A stretch of 64,000 nucleotides of DNA, taken from assembly GCA_028564925.1 (NCBI GenBank), contig CM053030.1, positions 4,821,604 to 4,885,603 of the forward strand, written 5' to 3'. Below, piece after piece: positions 10,452 through 22,682 of the stretch. The position numbers were made by a program, and so were the translations under genes. The DNA comes from Lithobates sylvaticus (Eukaryota > Chordata > Amphibia > Anura > Ranidae). Each line of letters opens with the position of its first letter. The first letter of the stretch is position 1. A model generated the notes under the pieces. It did no database searches, was not told where the DNA came from, and worked only from the letters and a program-made list of their open reading frames with translations.

Positions 10452-11450
10452 TTAACCACTTCAGCCCCGGACCAATTGGCAGCCAAAGGACCAGGCCCCT
10501 TTTTGCGATTCGGCACTGCGTTGCTTTAACTGACAATTGCGCGGTCGTGCGACGTGGCTCCAAAACAAAATTGGCGTCCTTTTTTTCCCACAAATAGAGC
10601 TTTCTTTTGGTGGTCTTTGATCACCCCTGCGGTTTTTATTTTTTGCGCTATAAACAAAAATAGAGCGACAATTTTGAAAAAAATGCAATATTTTTTGCTT
10701 TTTGCTATAATAAATATCCCCAAAAAATATATATAAAAAAACATTTTTTTTCCTCAGTTTCGGCCGATACGTATTCTTCTACATATTTTTGGTAAAAAAA
10801 AATCGCAATTAGCGATTATTGATCAGTTTGCGCAAAAGTTATAGCGTTTACAAAATAGGGGATAGTTTTATAGCATTTTTTTTTTTTACTAGTAATGGCG
10901 GCGATCAGCGATTTTTATTGTGACTGCGACATTATGGCGGACACATCAGACATTTTTGACACATTTTTGGGACCATTGTCATTTATACAGAAATCAGTGC
11001 TATTTAAATGCATTGATTTCTGTATAAATGACAGTTGTAGTGAAAGAGTTAACCACTGGGGGGAGAGGAGGGGTTATGGGCTGTGACGTGTGTGTTTTTT
11101 TACATTAGGGGGGCGGGGCTGACGTCTGACGTCATTGATCGGCTTTCCCGATGACCGGGAACAGCCAATCAATGACAGGCAGAGTAGGAAGTGCGGGGAG
11201 AGGTTTGTTTACACAGACCTCTCCCCGTTCTTCAGCTCCGTGACCCGATCATGGGACACCAGCGGCGATCGGGTCCGCTGGTCCCACGGCCGGGGTCACG
11301 GAGCTCCCGACCGGGTCGCGAGCGCGCCGCTGGCAGCGCGCGCGCGACCCACGGGCAGGCATTTATAGGATCACGTACAGGCACGTGATTTTGCCTGCCC
11401 AAGCCATTTTGCCGCAGTATATCTGCGTTAGGCGGTCGGGAAGCGGTTTA
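10452..11450. mobile_element. Non-autonomous piggyBac-like element, about 1 kb
   Basis: TTAA at 10452 is followed by CCACTTCAGCCCCGGACC. The inverted right end reads CCGCTTCCCGACCGCC next to TTTA (a decayed TTAA) at 11447-11450. The interior holds AT-rich stretches, a 19-bp mirror around TGCATTGATTTCTGTATAAA, and a GC-rich half with nested hairpins (around 11205-11300). A related copy lies at 45049-46023 with perfect TTAA sites, which supports the assignment. No transposase. Confidence 0.75.
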
Positions 11451-12564
11451 TGTAGGATTTAACCTGGCGTGCATTTGCAGCATTGTCCTGAGCCGCCTCC
11501 TTGAAGCAAGATACACAAACGCACTTTCCTCAGATGAGCTCAGCTGAGCAGGCCCAACAGGATCCTTCTTCTGCCTGGGCTGGTGATGAAGAATTATCCA
11601 AAGAGGAGGATCTTCTTCTCTGCCTGCGCCCAGATATGCTCTTTCTAGAGGCTTTCTGATGTCTTGACCTCTCTTGGCTCCAGTCCGAGCGACTAAAGTG
11701 AGGTAAGGGAGATCTGGAATGCAGCGACAACAGGCGTCTATCCAGCAGCATGCGACCCCGCGATTTGTCATGTCCCGTCTCCTCTTTACTCCTTTGAGGC
11801 TGGAGTGCTGATTAGGAACCTCTTTGCGGGCATTTAGCGCGCATTGGGCCCTTCTCTCTGTAAAACAGAGGATGTCCTTTCTTTTTTTTTAAATAAAAAT
11901 AAATAACTAACTACCAAATAAAAAAATAAAATAAAATAAACTTCTCCATCCGAATCTTCAGTGCTAAGGCAGTTAGGCAGGCAGGCAAAACTCCAAGGAT
12001 AATAAAAACAGTCCAGACCAGTAACACAGCAGTTAGTAACAGACGTCAGGCTTACCAGAGCAGAGTAGTAGATTGATCAGCTGGAGACTGAGGATTAGCC
12101 TAGAGGACACAGCCTGCTGCAAATCAGTAGTGATCCTTCTGGTTTTTTGCTAAGCAATCCAAGAGGAAGCTACCTCTGACCTCACCTGTTGAACTCTGAG
12201 CTTCCTGAAAGGAATACATGTGGAGGTGGTGAACTGCATGTCCCAGCGAGCCAAACCACTGCATGAATGCCAGCACCTGCCTAACGAAGATGTATATAGT
12301 AATTTATACCGTTGTGACCTTGCCAGTAATACACAGTCATTAATACTGTACCATACAATCCCAGCACCACGGGAACCCACACTCCTCGGGAGATTTACAG
12401 CCCATCTGGGGAGGGGGTCTTCTGATCCGGGAGAGGCTTAACCCGGACAGGATGGATGGTGGATGGAGAAAAAAATAAATAAATACATAAGTAAAATAAA
12501 AATAAATATACGAATAATTAACTAAAATTAAACTTTAAAAGGCGTCCGGAGCGAGGACGAAAAA

Positions 12565-12668
12565 AGAACACTGGTGTGGGCAGACAGCCGCCCTTTATGG
12601 GCTAGAAAAAAGGTGGTCCTGGAGGGGTCAGAGCTGACGCATAGTAGGCTAACATGGGGAGGTCCAGG
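12565..12668. repeat. Right inverted terminal repeat of the DIRS fossil
   Basis: GAACACTGGTGTGGGCAGAC begins a block that is the reverse complement of 3858-3963. It abuts a truncated piggyBac-like copy directly on its right. Confidence 0.85.
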
Positions 12669-12672
12669 AAAT

Positions 12673-13080
12673 AATATATATGACAATGGTCCCAAAATAG
12701 TGTCAAAAGTGTCCGATGTGCCCTCCGCAATCACGATAAAATTTGCAGATAGCCGCCATTACTACTAAACAAAAAAAAAAAATTATAAATAAAAATGCCA
12801 TAAATCTATCCCCTATTTTGTAGACGCTATAACTGTTGCGCAAACCAATCAATATACGCTTATTGCGATTTTTTTTTTTTTTACCAAAAATACGTAGAAA
12901 AATATGTATCGACCTAAACTGAGAAAGAAATTTTTTTTTTTTTATAAGTTTTTTGGGGATATTTATTATACCACCAAAAGAAAGCTCTATTTGTGGGGAA
13001 AAAAAAATGTCAATTTTGTTTGGGTACAACGTCGCACGATTGTCAGTTAAAGCGACGCAGTGCCGTATCGCAAAAAGTGC
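12673..13080. mobile_element. Truncated piggyBac-like copy abutting the DIRS right end
   Basis: From TGACAATGGTCCCAAAATAG to the AAAGCGACGCAGTGCCG stretch it matches one half of the 45049-46023 element in the same orientation. Its left half is missing at the DIRS junction, and no matching half was found left of the DIRS fossil. Confidence 0.7.
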
Positions 13081-14641
13081 ATTCTAAAAGGAAAAAAAGT
13101 CATTTAAAACTGATCGTGGCTATAATGAATTGTCAGGTCTCGGCAATATAGATAAAACTCATTGAAAAAAACGGCATGGGTCCCCCCCCAGTCCATTTGG
13201 GTCTGGTATGAATATTAAGGGGAACCCCTTATATATTTTTTTAAATTGCGTGGTGGTGCCCCCAAATCCATACCAGGCCCTTAAGGTCTTGTATAGATTT
13301 TAAGGGGAGCCCTGCGCCAAAATTTAAAAACAAAATGGCGTAGGGGTCCCTCCCAAAATCCATACCAGACCCTTATCCGAGCATGCAACCTGGCAAGCCG
13401 CAGGAAAAGAGCTTGGGGATGAGAAGGCGCCCCCCCCCTCCTGAACCGTACCAGGCCACATGCCCTCAATATGGGGAGGATGCTTTGGGGTTCCCAAAGC
13501 ACCTTGTTCTCATGTTGCTGTGGATAAGGGCCTCATCCCACAACCCTTGCTCAGTGGTTGCGAGGGTCTGCGGGCGGGGGGGGGGCTTATCGGAATCTGG
13601 AAGCCCCCTTTAACAGGGGTACCCCCAGATCCCACCCCCCCCCATGTGAATTTCTAACGGGTACATTGTACCACTACCATTTTACAAAAAGTGTCAAAAA
13701 TAGTAAAAACTACAGTAGACACTTTGGGACAAGTCCTTTATTAAAAGATAAAATAAAAATTTCCCACGATGTAGATCCATCTCATGCCGCCCGACGAGCC
13801 AAAAAATCCATGGGAGGCTCCTGCCGAGTAACGCTTCTTCTCGGTGACACCTGTTATATAGCTGAGGACGGGCCACCTGGTGACGTAAATGGGTGACCTC
13901 ACCCCCCTCTGATGCCACGTGACATCAGAGGAAGGCAGGGGTCGCCCATTTACGTCACCGAATGTCCCCGCCCTCAGCTATATAACAGCTGTCACCAAGA
14001 AGCATCACTCGGCTCGCGGGACATTTTTATTCTTTTAATAAAAGACTTTTCCCTAAGTGTCTTCTGTCATTTTTACTATTTTTGTGAAATGGTAGGGATA
14101 CAATGTGTGGGGGGGGGCCGGGATCTGGGGGTCCAATTAGCCCCCTGCCCGCAAACCCCCCCCCCACAACCCTTGCCAATCACCATGGGGACAAGATGCT
14201 TTGGGGTGACTCCAAAGCATCCCCCCCCCATGTTGAGGGCATGTGGCCTGGTACGGTTCAGGAGGGGGGTGCTCTCTTGTCCCCCCATTTTCCTGCAGCC
14301 TGCCAAGATGTGTGCTCGGCTAATGGTCTGGTATGGCTTTTGGAGGAACCCCTACGCCATTTAAAAAAAAAAAAATAATTGGCGCAGGGTTCCCCTTAAT
14401 ATCCATACCAGACCTGAAGGACCTAGTATGTATTTAGTGGGGACCCCCAAACAAATTTTTTTTATTTCATTTTTGGCTCCCCTTAATACTCATACCAGAT
14501 CCAAAGGGCCTGGTAATGGACTAGGTAGGCAATCCATGCCCTTTTTTTTTTTTTTCAATGAGTTTTATCTGTATTGCCGGGACCCGACAATTCATTACAG
14601 CCGCGAGCAGTTTTAAATGACTTTTGTCCTTTAGAAATGTA
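13080..14641. repeat. Foldback palindrome of about 1.5 kb
   Basis: Two arms of about 0.8 and 0.7 kb are mirrored around a CACGTG core at 13916-13921, flanked by CCTCTGATG/CATCAGAGG. Outer ends match as AAAGTCATTTAAAAC and its inverse. Mid-arm matches include GCATGTGGCCTGGTACGG against CCGTACCAGGCCACATGC, and the CAGCTATATAAC block against GTTATATAGCTG. Indels explain the unequal arms. No ORF looks genuine. The right arm supplies the sequence found at both internal junctions of the zinc-finger units. Confidence 0.85.
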
Positions 14642-14704
14642 ATTTTGCTGTGGTACTTTTCAAAACACGGGAAAAATGCTACACTTTACAGGCATACTAT
14701 AGAC

Positions 14705-15590
14705 CAGGGCTCGACAAACCCCGGTCGCCCGGGCGCAATTGCGCCTAGAATTGGGGTCCTGGCGCCTGGGAGCGACACAGCTGCGGTACCCCATCAACCT
14801 GTGGACACCGACCTCCGCCGTGCGATCGCATCGGGCCGCACCGGCCAGAAATTTAGGCCGCGGCTTTCTGAAAGGCTTCTGCAATATGGCGCCATCTTGT
14901 GGTGGCCGTTGGTATTGCAACACCTCTAACAATGCTAATGCAATGTTAACCACTGGGCACTTTTCAGCTTTCGGTGCTCTCACACTTTGAATGACAATTT
15001 CTCAGTCATGCAACACTGCACCCAAATGAATTTTTTGTCCTTTTTTTCACACAAATAGAGCTTTCTTTTGGTGGTATTTAATCACCGCTGGGTTTTTTTT
15101 ATTTTTTGCACTATAAATCAAAAAATACAGAAAATTCGGTAAAAAAAAAAAAAAAATCTTTGTTTCTATTAAAATTTATTGTGTATTGCACAGTGGTGAC
15201 AGTGTAGCTGTCACTGACCAGCGCTGTGGGCACTACACATCCAGCCCACAGCGCTGGTCCCGTCTCTCCCCCTCTCAGCTTCTCCCCTCTCACATGATCG
15301 ATACAGAGAGGGGAGGGAGGAACCGGTTTGTGTACATGTGATCGCACCGTCATTTGACAGAGCGATCACGAGATAAGCGGCCGCTAGCGGCAGCCGTTTA
15401 CCACGATGCGCCGGGTCCTCGGGACCTGGCGGTCACGGATGTTCCCGAGGGGGCACGCAGGAGCAAGGTTCTGGGAGGATGTCCTACGGTGCCCAGTGCC
15501 ACCTGTCAGTCATTGTCGTCGTTAAAAAAATCACTGGCTCCTAACTTTTTTAGCTGGCTCCTAGATTCCAAGCAAATTTGTCAAGCCCGG
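14705..15590. mobile_element. hAT element (886 bp) private to unit 1, TSD CTATAGAC
   Basis: The 8-bp duplication CTATAGAC lies at 14697-14704 and 15591-15598. The ends are CAGGGCTCGACAAACCCCGG and, inverted, CCGGGCTTGACAAATTTG. The empty site is visible in units 2 and 3, where CATACTATAGACACCCCC or its close variant is uninterrupted. No transposase ORF. The interior contains a piece resembling the piggyBac-like elements (AAATAGAGCTTTCTTTTGG). Confidence 0.9.
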
Positions 15591-15782
15591 CTATAGACAT
15601 TCCTTTAAATATTGTGGCTGGGGGATATTTCATTTTTATTGTTTCACTTTAAGCATTTAAAAAAAAAAAAAATCACTGCTCCTGAAAAAACGTCAGTTTT
15701 AAAAACTTTTTTATGCATTGATACATGTCCCCTGGGGCAGGACCTGGGTTCCCAAACACTTTTTATGACAATAACTTGCATA

Positions 15783-16093
15783 TAGGGGGTCCCCGACTTA
15801 CGAACGCCCAACCTACGAACATCCCCTACTTACGAACGGGGCGCTGCGGGGACCCTCCGCCATTTTCCGCCGTTCTGCGCATGCGCGGCCATACGGAGCC
15901 TCGGAAAATGCCGGCAAACTTCGGAAATGTCCGTAATTTGCCGCGCATGCGCAGAACGGCATTGGACAGAACATCGAAAATGTCCGGAAATGTCCCTAAT
16001 TGTCGGTCTGCGCACGCGCGGCCGACTTACGAACAGTTCCGACATAAGAACAGGCGGCAGTCCCTAACGAGTTCGTAACTCGGGGACCCCCTG
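15783..16093. mobile_element. Mariner/Tigger-type MITE (311 bp) private to unit 1, TA target
   Basis: The ends are TAGGGGGTCCCCGACTTACG and, inverted, CAGGGGGTCCCCGAGTTACG, flanked by TA at 15781-15782 and 16094-16095. Units 2 and 3 keep the empty site TTGCATATAAGCC. The interior is GC-rich with TGCGCATGCGC motifs. Confidence 0.85.
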
Positions 16094-16095
16094 TA

Positions 16096-18161
16096 TAAGC
16101 CTTTAAAATTAGCACTTTTGATTTTTCATGTTCGTGTCGGTGTTCAGGTGTTTTCGAATTTGCCACGAACACCGCATAATGTTCGGTGCACACCCAATGT
16201 TTGACTTGAACATGGGGGGGGTCATCCCTATTCCTGACCATCCCGTGTGCTCCAATGTGACTGTGGGACCTCCGGCGACTTTTGACTCGGATTACGGATC
16301 GATAACACTAGACGAGGGTGCGAATATTTCAATGGGGAACCCAAACAATTCTAATAAATCGAAATCTTCCACAGAATCAATGACTGGTCCTCTTTGAAGT
16401 TTGGGGCCTTCTTGAGTATTTTTAGGCCAATCAGAAGAAGGAGAAGGGATGGGACCTGAAGGATCGTTTTTTTTTTTTTATTGGGTTTTAAAATGTGAAA
16501 AACAAACTTTAAAATTCTTTTCAACAAAATTTTAATTTGAAGAAAAACTTGAAAAACACGGATTATTTTACTGGATTTTTATTTATAAACTTGTTTGAAT
16601 CAGAAAAATAACAATGTGTGGTGCCCTCGGCTCACGTCATCCCGGTGATCCCGTCCTTACAGTCACCACTCTACCCAATGGAAGCGCTGCCCCCTGCTGG
16701 CCACAATCTGCAGAACCCCCGAGAATTCAGCATTCTACATCACGGACAAGAGGGCGAGGTGATAATCCAATGTTTCTATACGCAGATATTTTTGCTGCCA
16801 GGTCAGAGATTTAACAAGCGGGCACCACTTCAGCCCTGGCACCCACCCACAATTATTAGGAATGGATAGACCTGGGTGCTAAACTAAACTTCAGGAAAAA
16901 CAGCTAAACAGATGAAATATATACATACAAAGCGTTATTTTACCTGCTAAAGAATTTGTAATTTTGTCCATCCAGTACTGAGATTTACACAGCTGTGCCA
17001 CACAGTACAGCCCTGTCTGTGCAGCAGGGCAGGAGAGCCGATCTTCCTCTGCTGCAGCTTAGTAAAAACGCCAAACGGGTCTCCTCTCCACCCTCAACTG
17101 TGATTGGCCAAGAAGTTCATCTCTATATCACTCCGCTCTCTCCTCCCATCAGCATGTTCCTGATTAGCACATGAGCATCGCAGCACGACAGATTGGCTCC
17201 TTGTGCTGCTTTTCCTTCTCCCAATCAGAGCTCTGCTGTACAAGAACAGGTACAAGAGGCCGAGAGCAAGTCACATTTAGGTACTTACACTAATACATTT
17301 TAAGCCCCCGTTCACGCCCGATGCGAATTGTAAAGCGATTTAACAGGCCAAAATCACATGAAAGGTCACACCCCATTGGCCAGAAATAGAACTGTTTAAA
17401 GCGGTGCGACTGACTTTGTGGTGTTGCATTGATTGGAAGACGAAGTTCCTGCACTATTTTTTTGCCAATTTCAGGTGCAAATTGCATTGATGTGTGCGTG
17501 AAGTGGCACAGGCGTCAGCCAAGTCGCACCTGAAGTCGCAGTGACCTGCAGCTTTTGATTTCAAGTGAAGTCGCGCGATTTCAAAGTCAGATTCGGCTGG
17601 AACGTGGGGCTAAGCCCCGGTTCACAATGGTGCAGCCAATCAGCTTGTAACTGCAGCTTGTTCAATGAAGCTTTAATAATAAAAAGAAATGGAATCCAAT
17701 TGGTTTCTACGCAGAGCTGCACCGGATTTTGCGCTCTCCAGTTTTAGTAAATAACCCCCGTAGAGTCGAATGACAAGTAAAAAAAATTTTTTTGCTCCAA
17801 TCAATGTGACTCGAGTTGCAACAACTTTTTAAAAAGGTTCCTGAACTACTTTGGTGCGACTGAGTCTCAGACTCTGATGTTGCATGAAAGTTGCAGTGAA
17901 AAAAAAAAATAATAATCGCATAGCAATGGGATCGCAGCGGCACGAGCCGAGGCAAAAGGCCATTCCCACCAATGTGCGCAGTACTGCAATGCTCAGTAAT
18001 GAAGGTCATTATGCTGAGATACTAAAACTCATGTGAGCTGCATTGCACGGCGTCCTGCGCAGTGAACTGTGTAAACGCAGGCTGCCTCGTTATCACATGC
18101 GTTGTGCTTAAAGTGGTTCTAAAGGTTCGTCTTATCCCCTTGGAGCTGCGGCCTCCCGACC
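16096..18161. other. Unit 1 body, no gene seen
   Basis: AT-rich, then mixed sequence shared with units 2 and 3. Between about 17300 and 17960 there are GTGCGACT-rich and AAGTCGC-rich blocks and AAGCCCC(G)GTTCAC motifs that look like degraded MITEs. I see no splice-bounded exon or conserved protein here. Confidence 0.5.
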
Positions 18162-18169
18162 CTCTAAGG

Positions 18170-18314
18170 CAGGGATATGCAATTAGCGGACCTCCAGCTG
18201 TTGCAAAACTACAAGTCCCATGAGGCATAGCAAGACTGACAGCCAAAAGCATGAAACCCAGAGGCATGATGGGACTTTTGCAACAGCTGGAGGTCCGCTA
18301 ATTGCATATCTCTG
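18170..18314. mobile_element. Palindromic hAT MITE (145 bp), TSD CTCTAAGG
   Basis: The ends are CAGGGATATGCAATTAGCGG and its mirror CCGCTAATTGCATATCTCTG, with 8-bp duplications at 18162-18169 and 18315-18322. A short internal stretch with GACTGACAGCC separates the two arms. Orthologous copies lie in units 2 and 3, and an independent insertion is at 43063-43216. Confidence 0.9.
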
Positions 18315-18356
18315 CTCTAAGGGGTTTAGGATGCTGGGAGGCGGGGCAAGGTTTAT

Positions 18357-18392
18357 GATCATGTGACCGCCGTGATTGGCGGTCACATGATC
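18357..18392. repeat. Short perfect palindrome
   Basis: GATCATGTGACCGCC, a 6-nt loop, then GGCGGTCACATGATC. It is followed downstream by weaker relatives such as the one near 21013. Confidence 0.8.
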
Positions 18393-18545
18393 GGAAAGCT
18401 CCCCGGAATCGCTACTAGCTTTCCGTTAGCCGCCAGTAACCGTTCCGGGAGCATACCCTCGGCACAGCTGTATTCACACCAATTCCTGCAAATATGCGGC
18501 CGCTCGCTGCCAAGAACCACCCGCCGAGAAGCTGCATGTTTGCAG

Positions 18546-18830
18546 GTGTAGCGTCACATATGGCGACCCGCTGGACTGCGCATGCACAACGCCGCCATAT
18601 GCGTTCCAACACTTGTAAGACACCACTTTGCCACAGAGCCACTCACCACGCTTCGGGCACGGCCTCGCTTGGCATAATTATAATCTAACTCTGTCCACTT
18701 GGATGGTGGGGCATGAACCTGGACTCGGGTGTGGCCACAAAATTCTGCGCAAGCGCAGATGGCCGCAGTGTTAAAACGCATATGGCGGCGTCAGGCATGC
18801 GCAGTCCAGCGGGTAGCCAAATGTAATGGG
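18546..18830. repeat. Inverted repeat with arms of about 65 bp
   Basis: The arm at about 18546-18612 (CGCTGGACTGCGCATGCACA...) is mirrored at about 18767-18830 (GGCATGCGCAGTCCAGCGGG). The spacer is about 155 bp and contains TCCACTTGGATGGTGGGG, which reappears in the next foldback. Confidence 0.75.
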
Positions 18831-19362
18831 TCACTACACAGGCAGCTGGCACCAACGCGTTTCAAAAGAAAACTGGGTTGAACAGAGCAGCAGGAACCAA
18901 TGAGAACAGAGCGGGGTGTGTGAATAGGCAATATCCATTCACGGGAACGCGGCTCAGGAGAGAGCCTGATTGAGTGCCCCCGTAACAAAGAGGCTTGCTA
19001 TAGGGGGCACTCGGTGGGGGAACCCATAAAAAAAAAAAAAAAAGAAGGGGATCGGGGCTGCTCTGCGCAAAACCATTACACAGATCAGGTATGACCACAC
19101 ATGCACAGCGCTGTGGTGTGAACGGACTATTAACCTCTCAGCACAAATACGCAGCCTCTCGGGTGGCGGGCCTTGGCACCGGACGCCCGCATATTTGCCT
19201 GCATTAATGCAAGTTAGAGCTGTGCTGAGAGCGCGTGCCCCCGGCAGCTAATGGAAATCTCCTTGCGATCGGGAGCCTTTCGGATCACATGACAGCTAAT
19301 CACGGCGGGTCACATGACCACAAGCCTCACCTCCCAGCATTTTAAGCCCCTTAAAAGGGCCG

Positions 19363-19838
19363 GTGTCCTGTCAAATACTGTCCCCCGTCGGATAGCGTCC
19401 GTCCTGTATTGCGCTTGCGCAGTACGGAGGAAAAGGAGACGTCGGAGGTCTCTGAAGATGAACGGCGAATGCGCACTGAGTCCAGGTTCAGACCCCACCA
19501 TCCAAGTGGACAAAGAGTTAGAATAAAAAATTGCTGAACGAAGCGAGGCCGCGCCCAAAGTGTGGCGAGCGAAGCGAGGCCGCGCCTGAAGTGTGGCGAG
19601 CGAAGCCAGGGGCCCTGTTACTAAGTGCTGTTTTACATCATCTACCATATGTCCACTTGCATGGTGGGGCTGGAACCTGGACTCAGAGCAGAAGGTACTA
19701 GCAAGGCGCAGGCGCCGTTCATCTTCGGATACTTTTGGCGTCTCCTTGTCCTCCGTACTGCGCAAGCGATGTGCCTGCGCAGTACAGGCCGGACACTATC
19801 CGATGGGGGGACACTTCTTGGCAGAACACTGGCTCCAA
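19363..19838. repeat. Foldback element (unit 1 copy)
   Basis: The left arm (GTCGGATAGCGTCCGTCCTG, GCGCTTGCGCAGTACGGAGG) is mirrored by the right arm (CTCCGTACTGCGCAAGCG, CCGGACACTATCCGATGGGG). The centre holds a short tandem of GCGAGCGAAGCGAGGCCGCG near 19560. Confidence 0.75.
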
Positions 19839-20084
19839 GGGGGTTCATGATGTATTGTGAATACAGTGCGGCATTTGTGGAGATCACCTTGAAGAACATC
19901 CAGATATTGGTGCGTTTCGTCGTGAAGACTTTATTGCATTTTAGACGACGCCTTCGCGCGGTTTCCATTATTGGCGTCACGCCTGCTCACGCTGCTTCCC
20001 CCCAGACTTGGCAAAACTCAAGTCTGGTAAGGAGGAGGAAGTTCACAGCGAGTGAGGGCTGACCGCGTTCTTGCCTTCTATAAA

Positions 20085-20640
20085 TGTTGGCATAGAACAG
20101 GAGGGGAGGAGGTCTGACACGTTTCGTGGTGCTAACAGGACTTTCTCAGGGATGACCACAAGCAGCATCATGTTACTTGGAGCTTCCGTCTCCTCAGTGT
20201 CTATGGTGATATGTTATAAATACAGAAGACGGTCAGTGATCACTCATGTTCGCAACTTCTATTATCACGGCATAGAACAGGAGGGGAGGAGGATATCCGA
20301 CACGTTTTGTGCCGCTCACGGCACTTTCTCAGGAATGACCACAAGCAGCAGGACATTTGTTAGATCTTCCGTCCTCAGTGTCTATGGTGATATTTTATGA
20401 AGAGAAGACGGTCAGCGATCGTGCAGTGCGCTCTCATGTTCGTAACTTCTATTAATAGAACGGGGGGCCTGATATCCGACACGTTTTGTGGTGCTCACAG
20501 CACTTTCTCAGGAATGACCACAAGCAGCAGGAAGTTTGTTAGATCTTCCGTCCCCAGTGTCTATGGTGATATTTTATCAATGGAGAAGACAGTCAGCGAT
20601 CACCCAGTGTGCGCTCATTTAGTTCTGGTTGGGAATGGTA
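20085..20640. repeat. Tandem repeat of about 180 bp, three degenerate copies (unit 1)
   Basis: GACACGTTTCGTGGTGCT-type blocks recur near 20117, 20300 and 20479. Each is followed by CTTTCTCAGG(G/A)ATGACC and a TCTATGGTGATAT block. Confidence 0.85.
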
Positions 20641-21284
20641 ACCAGGTCACCGCCCGCAACCTGGGCGACCCGAGGCTGCAGCGTGCATTTCACTTTAAAA
20701 AGCAATATTGGATAAAAAAAATAACAGAATACTGATGCTGTATATTTGAAATGTATAGAACAAGCAAATCACAACTACTGCCTTCGCCTGCCTTGCCGGT
20801 CATACTAAAAAGAAATTCATTTATCTGGGAGGAAACATCAAAGGTGAGAGAACCAAACAAAGCTAATTCTCCTCCCCCTCGTGATGTCATTTCCTGTATA
20901 AAATACTGATTTTCACTTTTTTATTAAAGGATAAGGTCATCTTTTTTTTTTTAACCCCTTCCCGTCTTCCACCCTTTAAGGGTTCTAAAAGCCGGGAGGT
21001 GGGCATTCGGGTCATGTGATCGCTGTGATTGGCTGTCACATGATCGGAAAGCTCCCGATCGCCAATATGCATTGGGAGCTTCCCGGGAACCGCCTATGTG
21101 AAGAGGTTAAAAAAATAAATAATAAATGCACATTTTTGTGCAGGTAAAAAAAATCAAATTTTTTATATGGAGCCTGCAGAGCATTGCCCCCACAATCAGC
21201 AGATCGTGGGTGCAATGTCCAGCTCCTACATACTCTCAGGATGACTGTCTGCCTGTACCTCATATGGGCAGGCAGATAGGCGAG

Positions 21285-21870
21285 AGCAGGAAAAGCAATT
21301 GACTACCTAGAGTGCTCATCAGCACCCAAGCCGGCAGCTGCAATGGCTGGCGGTACTTGTGGGCATTAATTCACAGGAAACTGTAAAATGAAGGACGCAG
21401 CCTTTTGGGCAGAGCCCCACTGTTTTCAAATTGTGACAGCGGGCGCAGGGAGAAGACCCCCCCCCCCCACATGCTGTCCCAGTGGTGCGAGCAGGAAGAT
21501 CAGTGGACTACCTAGAGCGCTCATCAGCACCCAAACCGGCAGCTGCAATGGCTGGCGGTACTTGTGGGCATTAATTCACAGGAAAAACTGTAAATGAATG
21601 ATGCAGCCTTTTGGGCGGAGCCCCACTGTTTTCAATGTGTCACAGCAAGCGCAGGGAGAAGATCCCCAACCAGTTGTCCCAGGGGTTAGAGCAAGATCAA
21701 TGGAGTACCTAGAGCGCTCATCAGCGCCCAAGCCAGCAGCTGCAATGGCTAGTGGTACTTGTAATTATTCACTCACTGGAAACTGTGAATGAATGACGCA
21801 GCCCCGCTACTTTCAATTTGAGACATTGAGCGCAGGGAGAAGATCCCCCACCTGCTGTCCCTAAAAACTG
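21285..21870. repeat. Tandem repeat of about 195 bp, three copies (unit 1)
   Basis: ACTACCTAGAG(T/C)GCTCATC starts recur near 21302, 21509 and 21704, each with GGCAGCTGCAATGGCTGG-like and GCGCAGGGAGAAGA blocks. Confidence 0.85.
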
Positions 21871-22267
21871 GAGTAAAAAGTTCCAAAGCTGAACTTATCC
21901 TTTAGACTCTTTGTTACATCTCAGTGCTGTCCCTCCCCTGTGGCCTTTTTGCCGCCACTTCCCGTCTACATGGACTCCAGCAATGGCTGCATGACGTTTC
22001 ACAGGACGGTATTCCCGATGGTGACAACGGTGGGTAATGAGTGTCACAACGGCCGCTTGTAGTCTCCCCATCCGAAGCCCGTGTGTGTGTGACAACGCAG
22101 GAGCACAACAAGGAGAGAGTTGTCACCTTATAAACAGGAAGTGCCCACAACAAGAACCTCCAAGGCAGGATCACCGGGTACTATTTTACTAAAAGCAAAA
22201 TTTAAAAAGACTGAAAATTCATTTTTTTTAAAAAAAAAAATACATTATGGTAAAGGTCTGAAATTTT

Positions 22268-22496
22268 AGGCCCCTTTCACACTTGTGCGACTTGTGACTG
22301 CAAACTCGCATGACAAGTCGTACCCCATGATTTCCAATGAGAACCGTTCATCAAGTCGCAGTGACTTCAAACGTAGTCCCTGCACTACTTTGGTCCAACT
22401 TTGATGCGACCCGAGGTCCATAGACCTCAAGATTACACAGGCATTACTTCAAGTCGTGCGACTTTCAGGTCGTACAAGAGTGACAGGGGCCTTAGT
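22268..22496. mobile_element. MITE with TAGGCCCCTTTCACACTTGT ends (unit 1)
   Basis: The left end TAGGCCCCTTTCACACTTGT is mirrored by ACAAGAGTGACAGGGGCCTTA. The interior is rich in GTGCGACTTG and AAGTCGCA motifs. Confidence 0.75.
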
Positions 22497-22682
22497 GATT
22501 GGGTTTACATCGACTTTAATCTGTGTTAAAATAAAATAAAAAGACGTAAAACAAACCAGCTGTCACCCAAACCTGCCTACCTGACTTTGGAGGGGCTTTA
22601 GGCTAACTGCATGGCGTGCTACATGATAAGTCCTACATGGAGAGGGTGAGATCTGACACATTGTTCAGGCACAGACACACAC

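Larger units (their letters stand above)
3828..12672 (-). mobile_element. Fossil DIRS-type (tyrosine-recombinase) retroelement, broken
   Basis: Read on the minus strand, relics of all the expected parts appear in DIRS order. A Gag-like region lies at about 12020-9920, a reverse transcriptase at about 7250-6790, an RNase H and its downstream region at about 6790-5930, and a tyrosine-recombinase C-terminal region at about 4480-4170. Inverted terminal repeats of about 105 bp lie at 3858-3963 and 12565-12668. Next to the left one is an extra complementary segment (about 4003-4100) that recalls the internal complementary region used by DIRS elements. Parts of the RT and UTR regions are internally duplicated (around 4810-5760). 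The copy is clearly dead, with well over ten breaks and three later insertions. Divergence and nesting suggest an old insertion. Confidence 0.8.
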
